The position numbers and the translations under genes are program-made. A stretch of 64,000 nt of DNA, from positions 212,501-276,500 of the forward strand of contig JAANYP010004319.1 of the NCBI GenBank assembly GCA_020465985.1, written 5' to 3'. Positions 11,128-23,036 of the stretch are shown piece after piece. The notes under the pieces are model-generated. The model ran no database searches, was not told the origin of the DNA, and worked only from the letters and a program-made list of their open reading frames with translations. Positions within the stretch are counted from its first letter, which is position 1. Every line of letters begins with the position of its first letter. The DNA is from Centrapalus pauciflorus (Eukaryota; Streptophyta; Magnoliopsida; Asterales; Asteraceae).

Positions 11128-12581
11128 AGAACCGGTATCAAATGGTCTGGTTCTAAATTATGACTTTTTCTAGTACTGTCTCCCTTTTGGAATTTATATA
11201 TTTCATCAAAAAAAAAGGATCCGTTAAAATAATGATGTTATCACATGAAAAGGTTGAATAATTATGAATCCATGTGATCTTTTCTTGTTAAATACAAGAC
11301 ATAAAGCATTTGTGATCGAAAAAAAAATATTACAAATAATAATATCACAATAATAAGAATTTAACAACGCAAGAAGCAAAAGAATCAACACAACATCACA
11401 ACCATTTATTATTATAGAAATTTGAGGCTTGTGTTGTACACAAATTTATTAATATAGGATTCAATGCTGATGAGTGTTTGTTTTCCGGTATGCAATAAAA
11501 ATGAATTTACCATAAACAATTAATCTGCTAAATAAGAGAAGTAACAAACGATGAACGTTACAGGTAAATGATGAATCTGTTATTTTTGATGTTTGGATAT
11601 ATTAAGAATAGGTTTTAAAGTTGCTTGAAAACCATCTATTTTATTCTATACTAAATGAATTAATAAATCACAACGATTTAGTTTACCTTAAAATTCAAAT
11701 TTGTAACTGTCTTTAGATTCAATAAGAGCATGCTTAGAATTCTTGTTAACACTCTTGATCGATTGAAGGGTTAAATGCATCAACAAATGTGGGTTTCTTA
11801 GACCTCTCGTCGATCTAGTTAGGTATTTGTGCATCTAGGCACTAATCAAGCTAACATATAAATTCCAAAAGGGAGACAGTACTAGAAAAAGTCATAATTT
11901 AGAACCAGACCATTTGATACCGGTTCTATATTTCATCAAAAAAAAAAGGATCCGTTAAAATAATGATGTTATCACATGAAAAGGTTGAATAATTATGAAT
12001 CCATGTGATCTTTTCTTGTTAAATACAAGACATAAAGCATTTGTGATCGAAAAAAAATATTACAAATAATAATATCATAATAATAAGAATTTAACAACGC
12101 AAGAAGCAAAAGAATCAACACAATATCACAACCATTTATTATTATAGAAATTTGAGGCTTGTGTTGTACGCAAATTTATTAATATAGGATTCAATGCTGA
12201 TGAGTGTTTGTTTTCCGGTATGCAATAAAAATGAATTTACCATAAACAATTAATCTGCTAAATAAGAGAAGTAACAAACGATGAACGTTACAGGTAAATG
12301 ATGAATCTGTTATTGTTGATGTTTGGATATCTTAAGAATAGGTTTAAAGTTGCTTGAAAACCATCTATTTTATTCTATACTAAATGAATTAATAAATCAC
12401 AACGATTTAGTTTACCTTAAAATTCAAATTTGCAACCGTCTTTAGATTCAATAAGATGTTTAGAATTCTTGTTAACACTCTTGATCGATTGAAGGGTTAA
12501 ATGCATCAACAAATGTGGGTTTCTTAGACCTCTCGTCGATCTAGTTAGGTATTTGTGCATCTAGGCACTAATCAAGCTAAC
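11128..12581. repeat. A–B–A'–B rearrangement (direct 0.65-kb duplication with an inverted 71-bp copy)
   Basis: Segment B at 11197–11855 recurs as a direct, nearly identical copy at 11927–12581. It begins TATATTTCATCAAAAAAA, includes GGATCCGTTAAAATAATG, and ends CACTAATCAAGCTAAC. Between the copies, 11856–11926 is the exact-looking inverse of 11128–11198 (segment A, AGAACCGGTATCAAATGG…). Differences between the B copies are few: single-base changes and small indels, such as 9 bases missing after TTCAATAAGA in copy 2. No gene is seen inside. Confidence 0.85.
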
Positions 12582-12618
12582 AAGGCTCTCGAATGGCCCT
12601 TTGCATCTAACCCGAGCA

Positions 12619-13320
12619 ACCAGTGGCGGATTTAGAAAATATTAATGTTGGGGACAAAAAAAAAACTTTGAATAAAGACGGTTGAACACAAAAATCATCC
12701 AAAAATGCAAAATAATGGCTAATGTTGCATAATGTAATAGTTATCAAAACAATCCACCTGACAACTATAAAAAAATGTAAAAAATTTAAAAATAACACAA
12801 TAGTCGATAAAAAGGAGTAGTGTCATTACCTACGATGGCACATTCATTCAAATACTCTCCTGCAATGCTTCTTTTTCTACAAAAGAACCATGTGCTGCTG
12901 ATGATGATGATGATACTTTTATTTTATAAAACCTTTTCATTCTTATAGTATGAATGATTAAAAGTAAAAGTAAAATATTCATTCAACAACTAGTAATAAT
13001 CAATCTAGGCTATTTAGCATTCCTACAATGAATTTATCAAACTTAACTCAACAAATTTACAACAAATAACATCATAGCGAGAGGACAAAGAGTTAGAGCA
13101 GAAAGCACCAATCAAGAAATGAGGATCAATTGCTTTAAAAATAATAATAATAATAAAGGCTGGAAATTTTGATGGGGTAGTGGAAATCATTGAGGGCCTA
13201 TAGAAATTCAATGAGGGCCTGGATGTTTACTTATGAACCTCTATATTTTAATTTATGACTTCATTGAGCCCCCCCCCCCCCCCCCCCTAATTGATGTAGC
13301 TAGCAACCCTTAAATGTAGA
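12619..13320. mobile_element. hAT-like left end and AT-rich remainder (truncated element)
   Basis: At about 12619 the sequence CAGTGGCGGATTTAGAAAA starts. It is the same kind of terminus as the hAT elements at 14059 and 43062 (CAGGGGCGGA…), followed by the TGTTGGGGACAAA word common in this group. I found no matching right end before the LINE tail that starts near 13385, so the element appears truncated. The region also holds a (GAT)n run at about 12897–12912 and a poly-C tract at 13269–13287. Confidence 0.45.
13269..13287 (+). repeat. Poly-C tract of 19 bases
   Basis: This is an uninterrupted run of C, an unusual composition for this AT-rich window. The opposite strand is G19, which could form a quadruplex. 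Tract length in an assembly is often unreliable at such sites. Confidence 0.9.
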
Positions 13321-13384
13321 ACACGAATCTCATTGACTTTGACTTTTCAATCGCTTGTGAAACCAATCTCTCATTCATACCTAG

Positions 13385-13897
13385 CTCATTTCAAACACTT
13401 TAACCCTAATAAGCATTTATTTTATTCGTGTAAGTTAAGTTCTGAGATTTGGAAAAGGATTTTGTCTTGGTGTGACATCCCCAATTTTCTGCACGAGTCG
13501 CTGGATCAAATAATAAAAGGTGTGGTTGCTTCTGGGAAATCGAAAAAAAGTCAATTATTTTTGGAATGTGTGGTTGGGAGCACGATATGGTTTATTTGGA
13601 AAGCTAGAAATGCGAAAGTGTTCAAAAATGGGAGTTCCGATGTTGCGTCTATTATAGATGATATGCAAGCAAATCTTTTCTCGTGGCTTAAATTTAGAGC
13701 TAATTGTAAGTTTCTTTTGTGGTCTTTGTGGGTTGTTTATCCCTCTTCATTTTTCTGATTTCTTTTCTGCTATGTAAGATTTCGCTAGCTCCTTGCTAGC
13801 TTCTGGTTATTAATAAAATCGTTGGTGTTCCTTTCGGGGGTGATGGCATTGCCGAAGCTCCTGGTTGGTTCTACCTTTTGATGTTCAAAAAAAAATT
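13385..13897 (+). pseudogene. 5'-truncated LINE (non-LTR retrotransposon) tail
   Basis: An open frame at 13405–13758 reads HLFYSCKLSSEIWKRILSWC, followed by STIWFIWKARNAKVFKN and SWLKFRANCKFLLWSLW. That is the zinc-binding (zf-RVT) region found at the C-terminus of plant LINE reverse transcriptases. The frame ends at a TGA at 13756. A short 3' UTR follows with CTAGCTTCTGGTTATTAATAAAAT, ending in an A-run at about 13888–13896. The polymerase and endonuclease parts are absent, as expected from incomplete reverse transcription. Too short to be active. Confidence 0.75.
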
Positions 13898-14050
13898 TGG
13901 ATGAGAAAAATGTAATAATGTGAAATGACTAGGTACATATAATCGCACACGCATACGAAATGAATATTGATTACATGAAAATTGAAAAGAATAAAAAACT
14001 ATAATCTTTTTCGTTAGGAGATATATAGATTTGAATATTGAATACAGTCA

Positions 14051-14705
14051 CACACAATCAGGGGCGGACCTACGTTATGGGGTTGGGGGTCAACCGACCC
14101 CGATAAATTTTTCAATTTATGTGTTATACATATAGCTAAAAAAATTTGACCCCCATGATTTTTAAAGTTTGACCCCTCAGCTTTCACCCGGAGTAAAAAA
14201 AAGCTGTCTCGCACGAGCCTTAATTTTTGGAGCTGCATTCGGGTCGAGTTCAATGGATTTTAGCCTTCGGGATCCAAGATTTGCACCCCTGCATGCGGGT
14301 AGACATTAGAGTAAAACCACAAACAATCTTATCATGGCTTTGAACACTCCTCATTATAAACCCACTTTGGTTTCCATCTTTCTTCCTATGTGGGACTCAA
14401 GTTCTCTCACTAGAAGGAGTTTCATTCATTTCAAACACCAATCTTTGAGCATCGATATCTCATTCATCTTAGCTCCGTTTTGGACGTTCTTTATATCGTT
14501 GGAATCCTCTCTTCAAGGATAATACAAACCCACAAAATATTAATTATATATTTCATAATTATATATAATTATATTTGGTACAAAAATATGGAAAATACAT
14601 TTTTTTTCTTTGAAAATTTTACACTTTTTCCAACACTTACACTATCGTGGCTATTAAATTCCGACCCCGATACAAAAATTTTCTGGGTCCGCCACTGCAC
14701 ACAAT
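14051..14705. mobile_element. hAT non-autonomous element with 8-bp target duplication
   Basis: The element spans 14059–14697 (639 bp). It starts CAGGGGCGGACCTACG and ends CTGGGTCCGCCACTG. CACACAAT is duplicated exactly at 14051–14058 and 14698–14705. The subterminal words CCGACCCCGATA (right) and CCGACCCCGATAAATTT (left) repeat. The interior has no transposase that I recognise. It belongs to the same CAGKGGCGGA terminus group as the element at 43062–43921. Confidence 0.88.
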
Positions 14706-14967
14706 ACAAAACCTGTTAAAAATTTGGAAGAACCAATATATGCAAGAAATCCACGGTTAAATACTTGAATCTTGATCCACAAAATCTTTAAGCTTATTCA
14801 CTTTTAGTTTTTGCAAAGAAGATCTAGCAAGCATATTCTTGTACTTTTGATTTGCTTTTCTAACCATTCAAAAGGTAGACCTTACACAATTGGTCAAACT
14901 TTGCTGAATTAGTAACCGGCCAAGACTTGCTCAAAATAAGCATTTAAAACAAATCTAATTTTATATA

Positions 14968-15263
14968 TACTAGTTTATTACTCGCATAACAATATTTTTA
15001 ATATATTGTTGTTTGTATAAATTATGATAAACTAAAAGATAAAGATACAAATATTAATTTTTTTTAAAACAAAAGTATATAAGAATGATATAGTTGTTTA
15101 AATATATTTTTTTTTGTATTTTATAATTAATCACTTTAATTATATTATTTTTTATTTTTAAATAGAAAAATTCTATAATACAGGTAGCATTTCCTGATTA
15201 ATCCAAATGGTAGCCTAACTAAATGTCATGTGATATTTAGTTACTCATTTAATAGAATAGATA
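14968..15263 (-). mobile_element. Helitron-like element, minus orientation
   Basis: Read on the minus strand, the element starts near 15263 with TCTATCTATTCTATTAAATG and a TCACATGACATTTAG word. It ends near 14968 with TTATGCGAGTAATAAACTAG then T. This is the same start and end grammar as the other copies in the window. It is AT-rich, about 300 bp, and non-coding. Confidence 0.55.
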
Positions 15264-15550
15264 GATTATTTTATTAATATTTAATAAAATAACATTATGT
15301 TTTAATATTGTTTTAAAAAACTTAATTTCTAAAGGAGTGATACATTAACTTTATTATTGATTTAGGGTGGTCCGTTTACATGTTTTTAAGGTAATATTAT
15401 TACATCTAGATATTTATCTATGTTAGTACTATTTATTCAAACCATTGTTATCTTGAATTGGCAAAGGCTGTGGATTATGGCATTCAAAGTTCATACAACA
15501 CCCAAATGCAACCAAAAGAAGAAGACGACGATTAAAACAACATGTGAGAC

Positions 15551-15944
15551 TGCATTTGGCAAAAAGCTTTTGGAAGCTTTTAGCAGTTTTAGTTTTTTAT
15601 TGTTAGAAGCTCTAGCTTAAAAGCTCTGTTTGGTTTATAAGAGCTTAAACTTTTGATTCGGATTTGAAAGCTTTCAAAAACTCATCCACGTTTCAAAACG
15701 AACTTGAGCTTTTAGTCGAACAAAATTATTTTTTTACCCTTCAAATAATTATAAACTACAACTTTTAATTAATATCAATGTCTTTTTATGTCATTCAATA
15801 TTAAAAGCTATAACTATATCTACTTTTACCAAACACATTTATAAAAAGAAAAAACTTCAGCTCTTTTAAAAAACTACAGCTATCAAAAGTTACAGCTCCA
15901 AAAAACTCAAACAACTAAAAGCTACAGCTAGTCGTGCCAAACAT
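15551..15944. mobile_element. MITE-like inverted repeat with AGCTTTT words
   Basis: The left end reads TGCATTTGGCAAAAAGC and the right end, inverted, TATGTTTGGCACGACTAGC. Both sides carry AAGCTTTTAG/AAAAGCTACAGCT words in opposite orientation. A partial relative lies near 61546–61640 (AACTAATTTTGCCAAACACACC). No target duplication was resolved, so the superfamily is uncertain. Confidence 0.5.
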
Positions 15945-16387
15945 ACCAAAAAATTCTACAGAGTTGAAAGTCCATAACCAAACCTTACTCACTCAAAAAA
16001 TAAAAATTTAGAACTTGAACTTTAATATATTATACATTATCTTCAAGTGACCAAACAAACAATCAATGGAGACATGATCTATTAAGTTATATCTAAAATA
16101 AAGTTAAGTATATATTAATAGAGTTAAATATAATTAGTTAGTTGTAAATGCTCTTAATTGTGGAACTATGACTCACTCAGTTAATGTAAAGAAGAAAAGT
16201 TGTTATTAGTGACCAAACTATTAGTGGACATATTTAATTTTTCAATTTCAAAGTTAGAAATAACAGTACCAATAAAATCTGCTCTAGTTTTTACTTTTAA
16301 TTTTATCATTATGTTGATCGTCAGTATTAATCCGGTCTTGAATCTTTACACATCTTCATAGTATGTCAGTATCCATAACATTAAAAC

Positions 16388-16719
16388 TTAGGGGGCGTTT
16401 GGTTCACAGAATCTGATGGAATTTGATGGAATTGGAATGAAAATTCCATTCTAGTGTGCTGTTTGGCAGTAAAAAGGAATGAAATGAAGATTGTTTTTTC
16501 TAAAAAAACACTACTTTTGAAGACGTCTATTTTTCCATGGGTTATTGCCATGGAATTTAAATTCCATTCCAAAGATTTTAACAGTTTTAAAACCAAGCCC
16601 TAGACTTCATCTTCACCGGCCTTCATTTCTATTCCGACAGATTCCATTCCTTCCAGAATTCCATTCCTTGGCATATTCCATTCCAGGAATAAACATTCTA
16701 CGAACCAAACGCCGCCTTA
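16388..16719. mobile_element. Tourist-like (PIF/Harbinger) MITE
   Basis: The element is 16391–16716 (326 bp), with terminal inverted repeats GGGGGCGTTTGGTTC and GAACCAAACGCCGCC. The TTA target duplications are at 16388–16390 and 16717–16719. The subterminal GGAATTCCATTCC-type words repeat in inverted order. A GGCGTTTGGTT terminus with a TTA duplication is the standard Tourist signature. Non-coding. Confidence 0.88.
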
Positions 16720-16876
16720 GAACATAACCAATTGATGTTTCTTGGATAGTTAAAAACCGTGAAAACTGGTTTGAACAATCGTTCAGTTGGAGATAAGGAA
16801 ACTTGTAGCCAAAGCGTTTTGAGTTTGGTATTTAATGCAAAAATTTTCACTTTGTAGTTTGCACCCTTTTAATAGG

Positions 16877-17560
16877 GGAAAATTGCAATAAAAGGTAACG
16901 AACTTTTGGTCAACTTTTATTTTGGGTGTTAACTTTATTTTGTTCCAATAAAAAATAATCTACTTTCAATATTTGTTAAAAAGATGTCATTTTGTCCCAA
17001 GAAAAGATAATCTACTTTCAATATCGATTAGAAAAGGATACCGAACTTCATTTTTCTCTAACAAAAGGTAACAAACTTTTAATTTTCGTTAAAAAGAATA
17101 AAAATTACCTGGAACCATTCAACAATTTCAAATTTCCTTTGTAAATGTTGGAAAGCCGAAAGTGAACCGGACCAGATTTTTTTAAGGATGGTTATCAATT
17201 CTCTTAATTTTAGATATTTTTTGTTGTTGTTCAGGGTTTGGAACGGTTTCGAAATCGAGCCCATCCATACATAATTACATATGAACAAGAAACCTGTTGA
17301 CTAGGCTTAAAAAGTAGTTTTCAAGTAAGTTATACATTCTTTAACAAAGTATGAAAGTAGGTTATCTTTTTTAGTCAAAATGAAGTTTCAATACCTTTTT
17401 TTAACCAATATAATTGTTGAGACAAAACCCAAAATAGAAATTGATCAAAAGGTCATTATTATTATTATTATTTTTTTTTTTTGTATTTTTCTCTTTAAAA
17501 AAAGTCTTTGGATTGAAAACAGTTTTAAATATCTATGTATAGTTTTCCATTCAAGATGTT
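16877..17560. other. AT-rich relic with repeated AAAAGGTAAC words, no gene seen
   Basis: Variants of AAAAGGTAACGAACTTT recur at about 16894, 17060 and elsewhere in the stretch. Short inverted counterparts suggest a decayed inverted-repeat element. A similar word set occurs near 33090–33340. No coding frame is supported. Confidence 0.35.
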
Positions 17561-17569
17561 AGACCATGC

Positions 17570-18950
17570 GGAATACTCCTCCTGTCTCAAATAATCAGCT
17601 TGCTTGGAGTCGGTGCCGAATTTGAACATCGTCCCTCCCACGATCAGTACCGAAAATCCCTAGAAGGACCATCAAATAAACTCAGAAAAAACTCAGTTTG
17701 AGTACATCCTTATTTGACCTTTATACGAATTCGAAAACATGAACAAACCTTTTGAGTATTTGAAGGTGATCAAATGGTAAAAAAAAATCCATATGTCAGG
17801 ACAAATAAAAACTGGTGACATGTCTTCATGCACAAATCACACAAAAAATAAAACATGTGAAAAACAAATCGAAGAAAGACAATTTCATACATACTTTGTA
17901 GGCGATATCGTTGATGTTAATGACATTTACTTCACTATTTAGCATAAATACAGGCGTAATGTTATATACTGAATTTCATCTCTTCGTGCAAGGTTAATGA
18001 GAAAATGAAAGAATCCCTGTTGAAATATGCCAAAGAACGACACGCTTTCAAGAAACTAGATGTGCCCTCCCAAGTATGAGGCATGATGTTTCCAATACCC
18101 AAAGCACGACATGCTCTGCACAAGCAAATAATAAGGTGTTAAGGAGACCCCAAGGTTGAGAGTTCAAGTCCTATTGTGGAAATCAGAAATTTTTCTTGAT
18201 GAAGTTTGTTTCACTAAGTTTTTTAAGCTTGTAAGGGTAAAAATGACTAAACATTCATGTATTTAAAAGTTTTCGCTGTGTAATTTTTTATGAAAACCCC
18301 TCATAAACACAATAAGAAGTTTTTTAATTTGACTAGTAATAATGATGTACAAATAAATTGAGTAAATTAGATATTTTGTCCATGTGCTTAGAACTTATGA
18401 ATTGATACATTTACTCATTTATTACACTGGACGTTCCCATGGTTGGCTATTTGTCATGATTTTGTTCATTTGACCGACATTTTTATAAAAAAAGAAATTG
18501 TCATTTTTAGAAAAATATTACATTAGACAACAAACTCTATTTTTTATAAAATAAATTAGAAAATATGTTTGTTAACGTTCTTCATTCATAATTCGTAATA
18601 TGTTAAAATGAAATATAATTTTGACTCTTATTAGCAAAATAGAATATTATATTGATTGTATATACAAAAAGTTTGTTTCATTAGGTCTTTTGCGCACGTA
18701 TTTAATATAAGTAGACCCTTGAATATGAGAAGTTTTAAATTGATCATTTTAAGACTGAATTTAATAGATCAGTTGAAGACTATAAGTGGCAATTTTTATA
18801 TGTTTCAAACTTTAAAGTGTATATCATAAGACTTTTAAAATGATATAAAATTAGCATCAAAATGAATTAATACTCAAAGTTATTTGATATTTTATTGTTG
18901 GAAAACTATTAAAAATCAAATGAGAGTTTTCACACAGAGAAAATAGAGGC
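17570..18950. other. Non-genic stretch with a possible SINE-like relic
   Basis: About 18130–18225 holds GGTGTTAAGGAGACCCC and GAGAGTTCAAGTCC, which resembles a tRNA-type B box (GGTTCRANYCC), followed by a T-rich end. This could be a SINE relic, but no second copy was found to confirm it. The remainder is AT-rich with no supported gene. Confidence 0.3.
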
Positions 18951-18954
18951 TTAG

Positions 18955-21113
18955 AATAGGAGTGTGATCAGTCATGTATCAATACCGAATCATATAATAC
19001 CGAATTTCTATAAAACATGTCATTAGTATCAAAAACTGAACTAATTATAGAATTTCAATTTTGTTTCGGCACCAATATCGGTATTGGTATTTTCGGTATT
19101 AGATCGATTAGGACTAATTTTTTTTTTCTATTCATCACACAAAGCTAATATCAAACTTAATAAACAAAGACAATATGTGATTGCTAATATGTCATAGAAG
19201 ATGAATAGATCAAGTTAGCTATGAAACAATAGAAAATTATACTTGACTTTCTTCTACATTCTTTGATTAAGATGATGTCATGATTACTTGATTAGAGTTT
19301 GAAAGTTTTTTTCTTGTAGATGAATGATTTGAAAAGTGATCAAGTTTAATCGACAATTGTATATTTTTTTCTAAAAGATATCGTTCTCAAATATGAAATT
19401 TTTTTATCTATCTAAAATTTCAAAAATCAAAAGCTACAATTAAAAGTTTTAATTAGTTTTTTAATATATAATGTTTTTTAAACCTTTATAATTCTTTCCG
19501 TTTATACAATTTTGTATTAAAGGTTTTTATAAAGTTTTAGCTATGTTTTATTTATAATTAAATATTTAATTAATTAACATTCGTTATAGTTAAGAATGTT
19601 TTTGTATCTACTTTTAAATGTTCATTTATATCGGATGTTCTTCGTTATATTTTCCCGTCACCACCGACCATGGTTGAAGATATGAACACAAGCAAACCAA
19701 AACATTCAAATTTCAAAAAAATCCCTTACCAGATGAAGAACGAACCTCAATAAAATACCTTAATCTGAGGAACAAATGAACACCTTTGAAGAACTCATGA
19801 ACAAACCATTCAATAGCCAAATCTGGTGACGAAGTTGTGGTGGCAAATGAAACCATATTCATGAAAAATATAGACACTCAATTCAAACAAAGTCAAATTC
19901 ACGAACCACATGAAACCAGACCTTAAAATTGCTTACAATACCACAAGAAACGTAGATCACTAGTTAAATTGGAAAACCAAATATGTAATTAGATTTGAAA
20001 TCACTTACAAAACCATATTCAAAAATGAAGAAACCAAGAACTCAAAATCAAAGAACCATTAACCCTAACATGAAATCACACAAGATCGGATAAAAACAAA
20101 GTGAAAGCCTAACCAAAACAAAACACTAAGGTGTCCTTTGGATTGCATGAATTTAGAATGATGGATTCTAAAATGATAGGTTTTTAAAATATTTAGAAAG
20201 ATGGGTGAATTATATAAGATGGAGAAGTGAGAAATATGAAATGCTAAATAAAGCTAAATCATTTCTTTTTAAATTTTATCCAAAAATGACGGGGAGGATT
20301 TCTAAATCCAAATGCTGAATGAGATGTTTAAATCCTACAAACCAAACGGCACCTAACAAAACTGAAACCCAAAAACGAAAAACAAAACAGAAACTAGAAG
20401 CCCCCTAAAAAGGCTTCAACCAGAAAAATCAAAACATAACCATACCAAGGTTTGGATCTGAGACCAAATGAAAGGTTTAGACTGGTGACCAGCCGAATGA
20501 AAAGGAGTATGAGAGAAGATTTGTATATATGACCTTGCCTGGTGGAGAAAAGGAGACCGAGAAACCGAGATGGCGAGCGAGAGCCCCTGATGGTGGAGTA
20601 GTCGTAGGTGGTGGAGGTGGCGCAGCCGTCACCGCTGAGGGGTGTGACATCGCTGGTAGAGAGATCAGGCATGTGTAACATGAATATTTGGAGAAATTGT
20701 GTTTCTAATATTTAAGTTTATTAAGATTATTGTTTTTACATTTATCTTAGGATAACACGTCAGCAAAACCGATGTAACCTTGTAAATTTGGGTTTTAGGT
20801 CACCATACCCTTTTACGTTAGAAATTCAATTTTATAATAATTTCTCAGGGGAAAAATTCACGTTACCTTTATTACAAATTTTGAATTTTATGTTACTCTT
20901 CTTGAATTTTTCCCTTAAACATTTCCACTTTGGTACGGTTTTGGTATTCAGGAATTTCCCTATGACCTTATCGGTAGTACCAAATCCCAAATTATGGCTA
21001 AATCAATAATTTAATACCGAACGAATGGTCTTAAGTTTATACTGGTTCGGCTTGGTCCCAGTACGGTACTAGTTTGGTATCGGAAAATCGATAAAAAAAT
21101 CTCATCCCTAGCT
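18955..21113. mobile_element. Possible composite hAT-like element bounded by ATACCGAA/TTCGGTAT words
   Basis: The left part (about 18955–19110) and the right part (about 20920–21113) both carry dense TACCGAA, CGGTATT and TTGGTAC words in inverted arrangement. The right end, read inverted, starts GCTAGGGATGAGATT. This is the subterminal style of the hAT elements at 28811 and 50590. A target duplication could not be read. It contains the Tourist MITE at 20130 and a GC-rich patch (20540–20660) of unknown origin, possibly a captured fragment. Confidence 0.35.
20127..20356. mobile_element. Tourist-like MITE with TAA target duplication
   Basis: The element is 20130–20353 (224 bp). It starts GGTGTCCTTTGGATTGCATG and ends ACAAACCAAACGGCACC, imperfect inverted repeats of the Tourist type. 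TAA is duplicated at 20127–20129 and 20354–20356. Non-coding. Confidence 0.75.
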
Positions 21114-21232
21114 AGAGGGTACTCTAAGTATGTATAGTTCTTCTCACCAAATATATTCTAGTTATATAGCTAACCGTTCTCTCTTGTATGCGTATGCATG
21201 GGGTTGCTATATAAAATGGATTTGAGTTGAAT

Positions 21233-21263
<31 letters not shown>

Positions 21264-21839
21264 GTCTTGGCCTTGATGTTCATATTAATTCAAGAAATAT
21301 TTCTTCTTTTATTATTATTATTATTATTATTATAGTTTTTTCATGTTTTAACGTAGAACAATTTCTACTTTTAATATATTCATTGTATCTCTAACATGTG
21401 AACTTTAAATAACTAGTATTTTATAAAACCTATTTTATGTATCAATCATAAATATTGTCCTAGAATGTTTTCTTAGTTTTATGAAAAAAAACTCTCTCTA
21501 TTCGTTGTAATTTATAAATTTAAATTAATTATGAAATCATCTGAGTTTGGGCCTTGTTTGACCAGTCGAACCAATTTTGGTTTTAACATCTGATCCAGTT
21601 TTTAAAACCGTAACTATGAATCCCTTTGAAAACGGGACCATCAGCGAGACCCGACCCATGCTGCCACCACCAGATCACCACCACATAAACAAAACACCAA
21701 ATTGCAACACCAAGATGACCAATCAAACAGGCCAACAGTCCAACACAACATCACTTCCAGTTCCAGATCAACTACACCCTTCAAATTTTTCTTCAAAACT
21801 ACTCATTATGTTTGTGTATTATATACACACACACAAACA
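21114..21839. other. Intergenic stretch with T-run and (TTA)n, no supported gene
   Basis: The stretch contains a T-run at 21237–21263 and a (TTA)n run at about 21310–21333. A 91-codon open frame at 21577–21852 is rich in P, T, N and Q, has no recognisable domain, and ends at the Helitron boundary. I do not consider it a gene. Confidence 0.4.
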
Positions 21840-22155
21840 TCTATTTTATTAAAATAATAACTACATGTCACTTGACGATTAAATAGTCTGCCAATTGGAT
21901 TAACGAGTATATGACATGTGTATTCATACGATTTTTATTAATAAAAAACAAAATTAAAGTAATAATTTTTAAAAAAAAAATCCTCTGACTAGAGAAACCC
22001 ATGAATACCGCTTCTTATCTTTCAATCAATCTGGTCTCTCCTTATCCAACCGTGTTCTCTTACTTTTAGCTTCTTATCGAAACTTTTCATCCTCAACTAC
22101 CGAAGTTTAAACTTAGTTATTTAAGTATCCCGTATAGTAACGAGGAATAAACTAG
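21840..22155 (+). mobile_element. Helitron-like element
   Basis: The element starts TCTATTTTATTAAAATAATA with an ACATGTCACTTGACG word. It ends GTAACGAGGAATAAACTAG then C. The layout matches the other Helitron-like copies in the window. About 316 bp, non-coding. Confidence 0.5.
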
Positions 22156-22159
22156 CTAG

Positions 22160-23036
22160 AGAGATTATGATCCATATATAACATCATCTACGTGGGTCAT
22201 AAATATATGACTCATGTCAACATCTTTTTGCCTCTTTTAGCCCACTTCAACCAGTTGTAAACCATGCATTAAAGCTTGTACTATACCTTATTCATCACAC
22301 CCAACAAGACCCAATGTGAATGTTTGGATCACAATCACAATCACACTCACACTCACACTGTCGCACAGTGCAAGAAATATTTGTGGTATAGTATAACTTA
22401 CATAACCTAATAGAAAAGAAAATGAATATATATTATAATCTTTAACTGTTGTAAAAGCATAAAGATAAATAATTATGCAATATGCATTGATGCATGAACA
22501 AAAACCACACACTTAAAAACAGAAGTGTTCATGTGGGCTCCATCTTTTGTATACTTCAAGTACTGATGAGACTCTGAGAGGATGATTTTGTAGTTTTGTA
22601 CACCAGTTTTTATAAAAATGTTATATTATTGTGAATGTAATTTTCTTTCTCATGTTATCCGTACATATTCTTTAAGATATCCATATCTGGTGGTGTGTAA
22701 TTGTATATACATAATATAAAAGTTATGATTCTAAAAGGCAGCAGTGTATATATATATGTATGAATAATGAATTATGAATTATGAAAGAAAATTGGGTGGC
22801 CATCGTGGACTAGTTCATTACCCTAATATGCAAAGAAGATGGATACGATTATGCATTTTCTCTGACGTTGGTTGTGTGTGGCTCTCTTTTCCCTTATCCC
22901 CTAAAAAAATAATATTTTTCAACAAAATAAACCCCCACACTTTCTTTATATGTCAATGTATTACCCTCTTCCCTGCTCCTACTCTTCATTTTACTCTTTT
23001 AAAACCCAAGAGATTAGACTGAATTCAAGCGTAAAC
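22160..23036 (+). other. Upstream region of the methyltransferase gene
   Basis: This is an AT-rich intergenic stretch. A run of CACAAT/CACTCA hexamers lies at 22330–22360. A TTTATATG word at about 22944, roughly 90 bp before the ATG at 23037, could act as a TATA element, and the leader after it is strongly CT-rich. Promoter assignment is inference only. Confidence 0.35.

Noticed and set aside
20394..20681. 95-codon minus-strand open frame in a GC-rich patch
   Set aside because: There is no recognisable domain or splice context, and it lies within a probable transposon; a captured fragment is possible but unsupported.
21577..21852. 91-codon plus-strand open frame rich in P, T, N and Q
   Set aside because: Low-complexity composition, no family resemblance, and it ends in a Helitron-like element.
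22950..23036. Upstream in-frame ATG for the methyltransferase
   Set aside because: The extra 29 residues (MSMYYPLPCSYSS…) resemble a translated CT-rich leader, not a family N-terminus; ATG 23037 is preferred.
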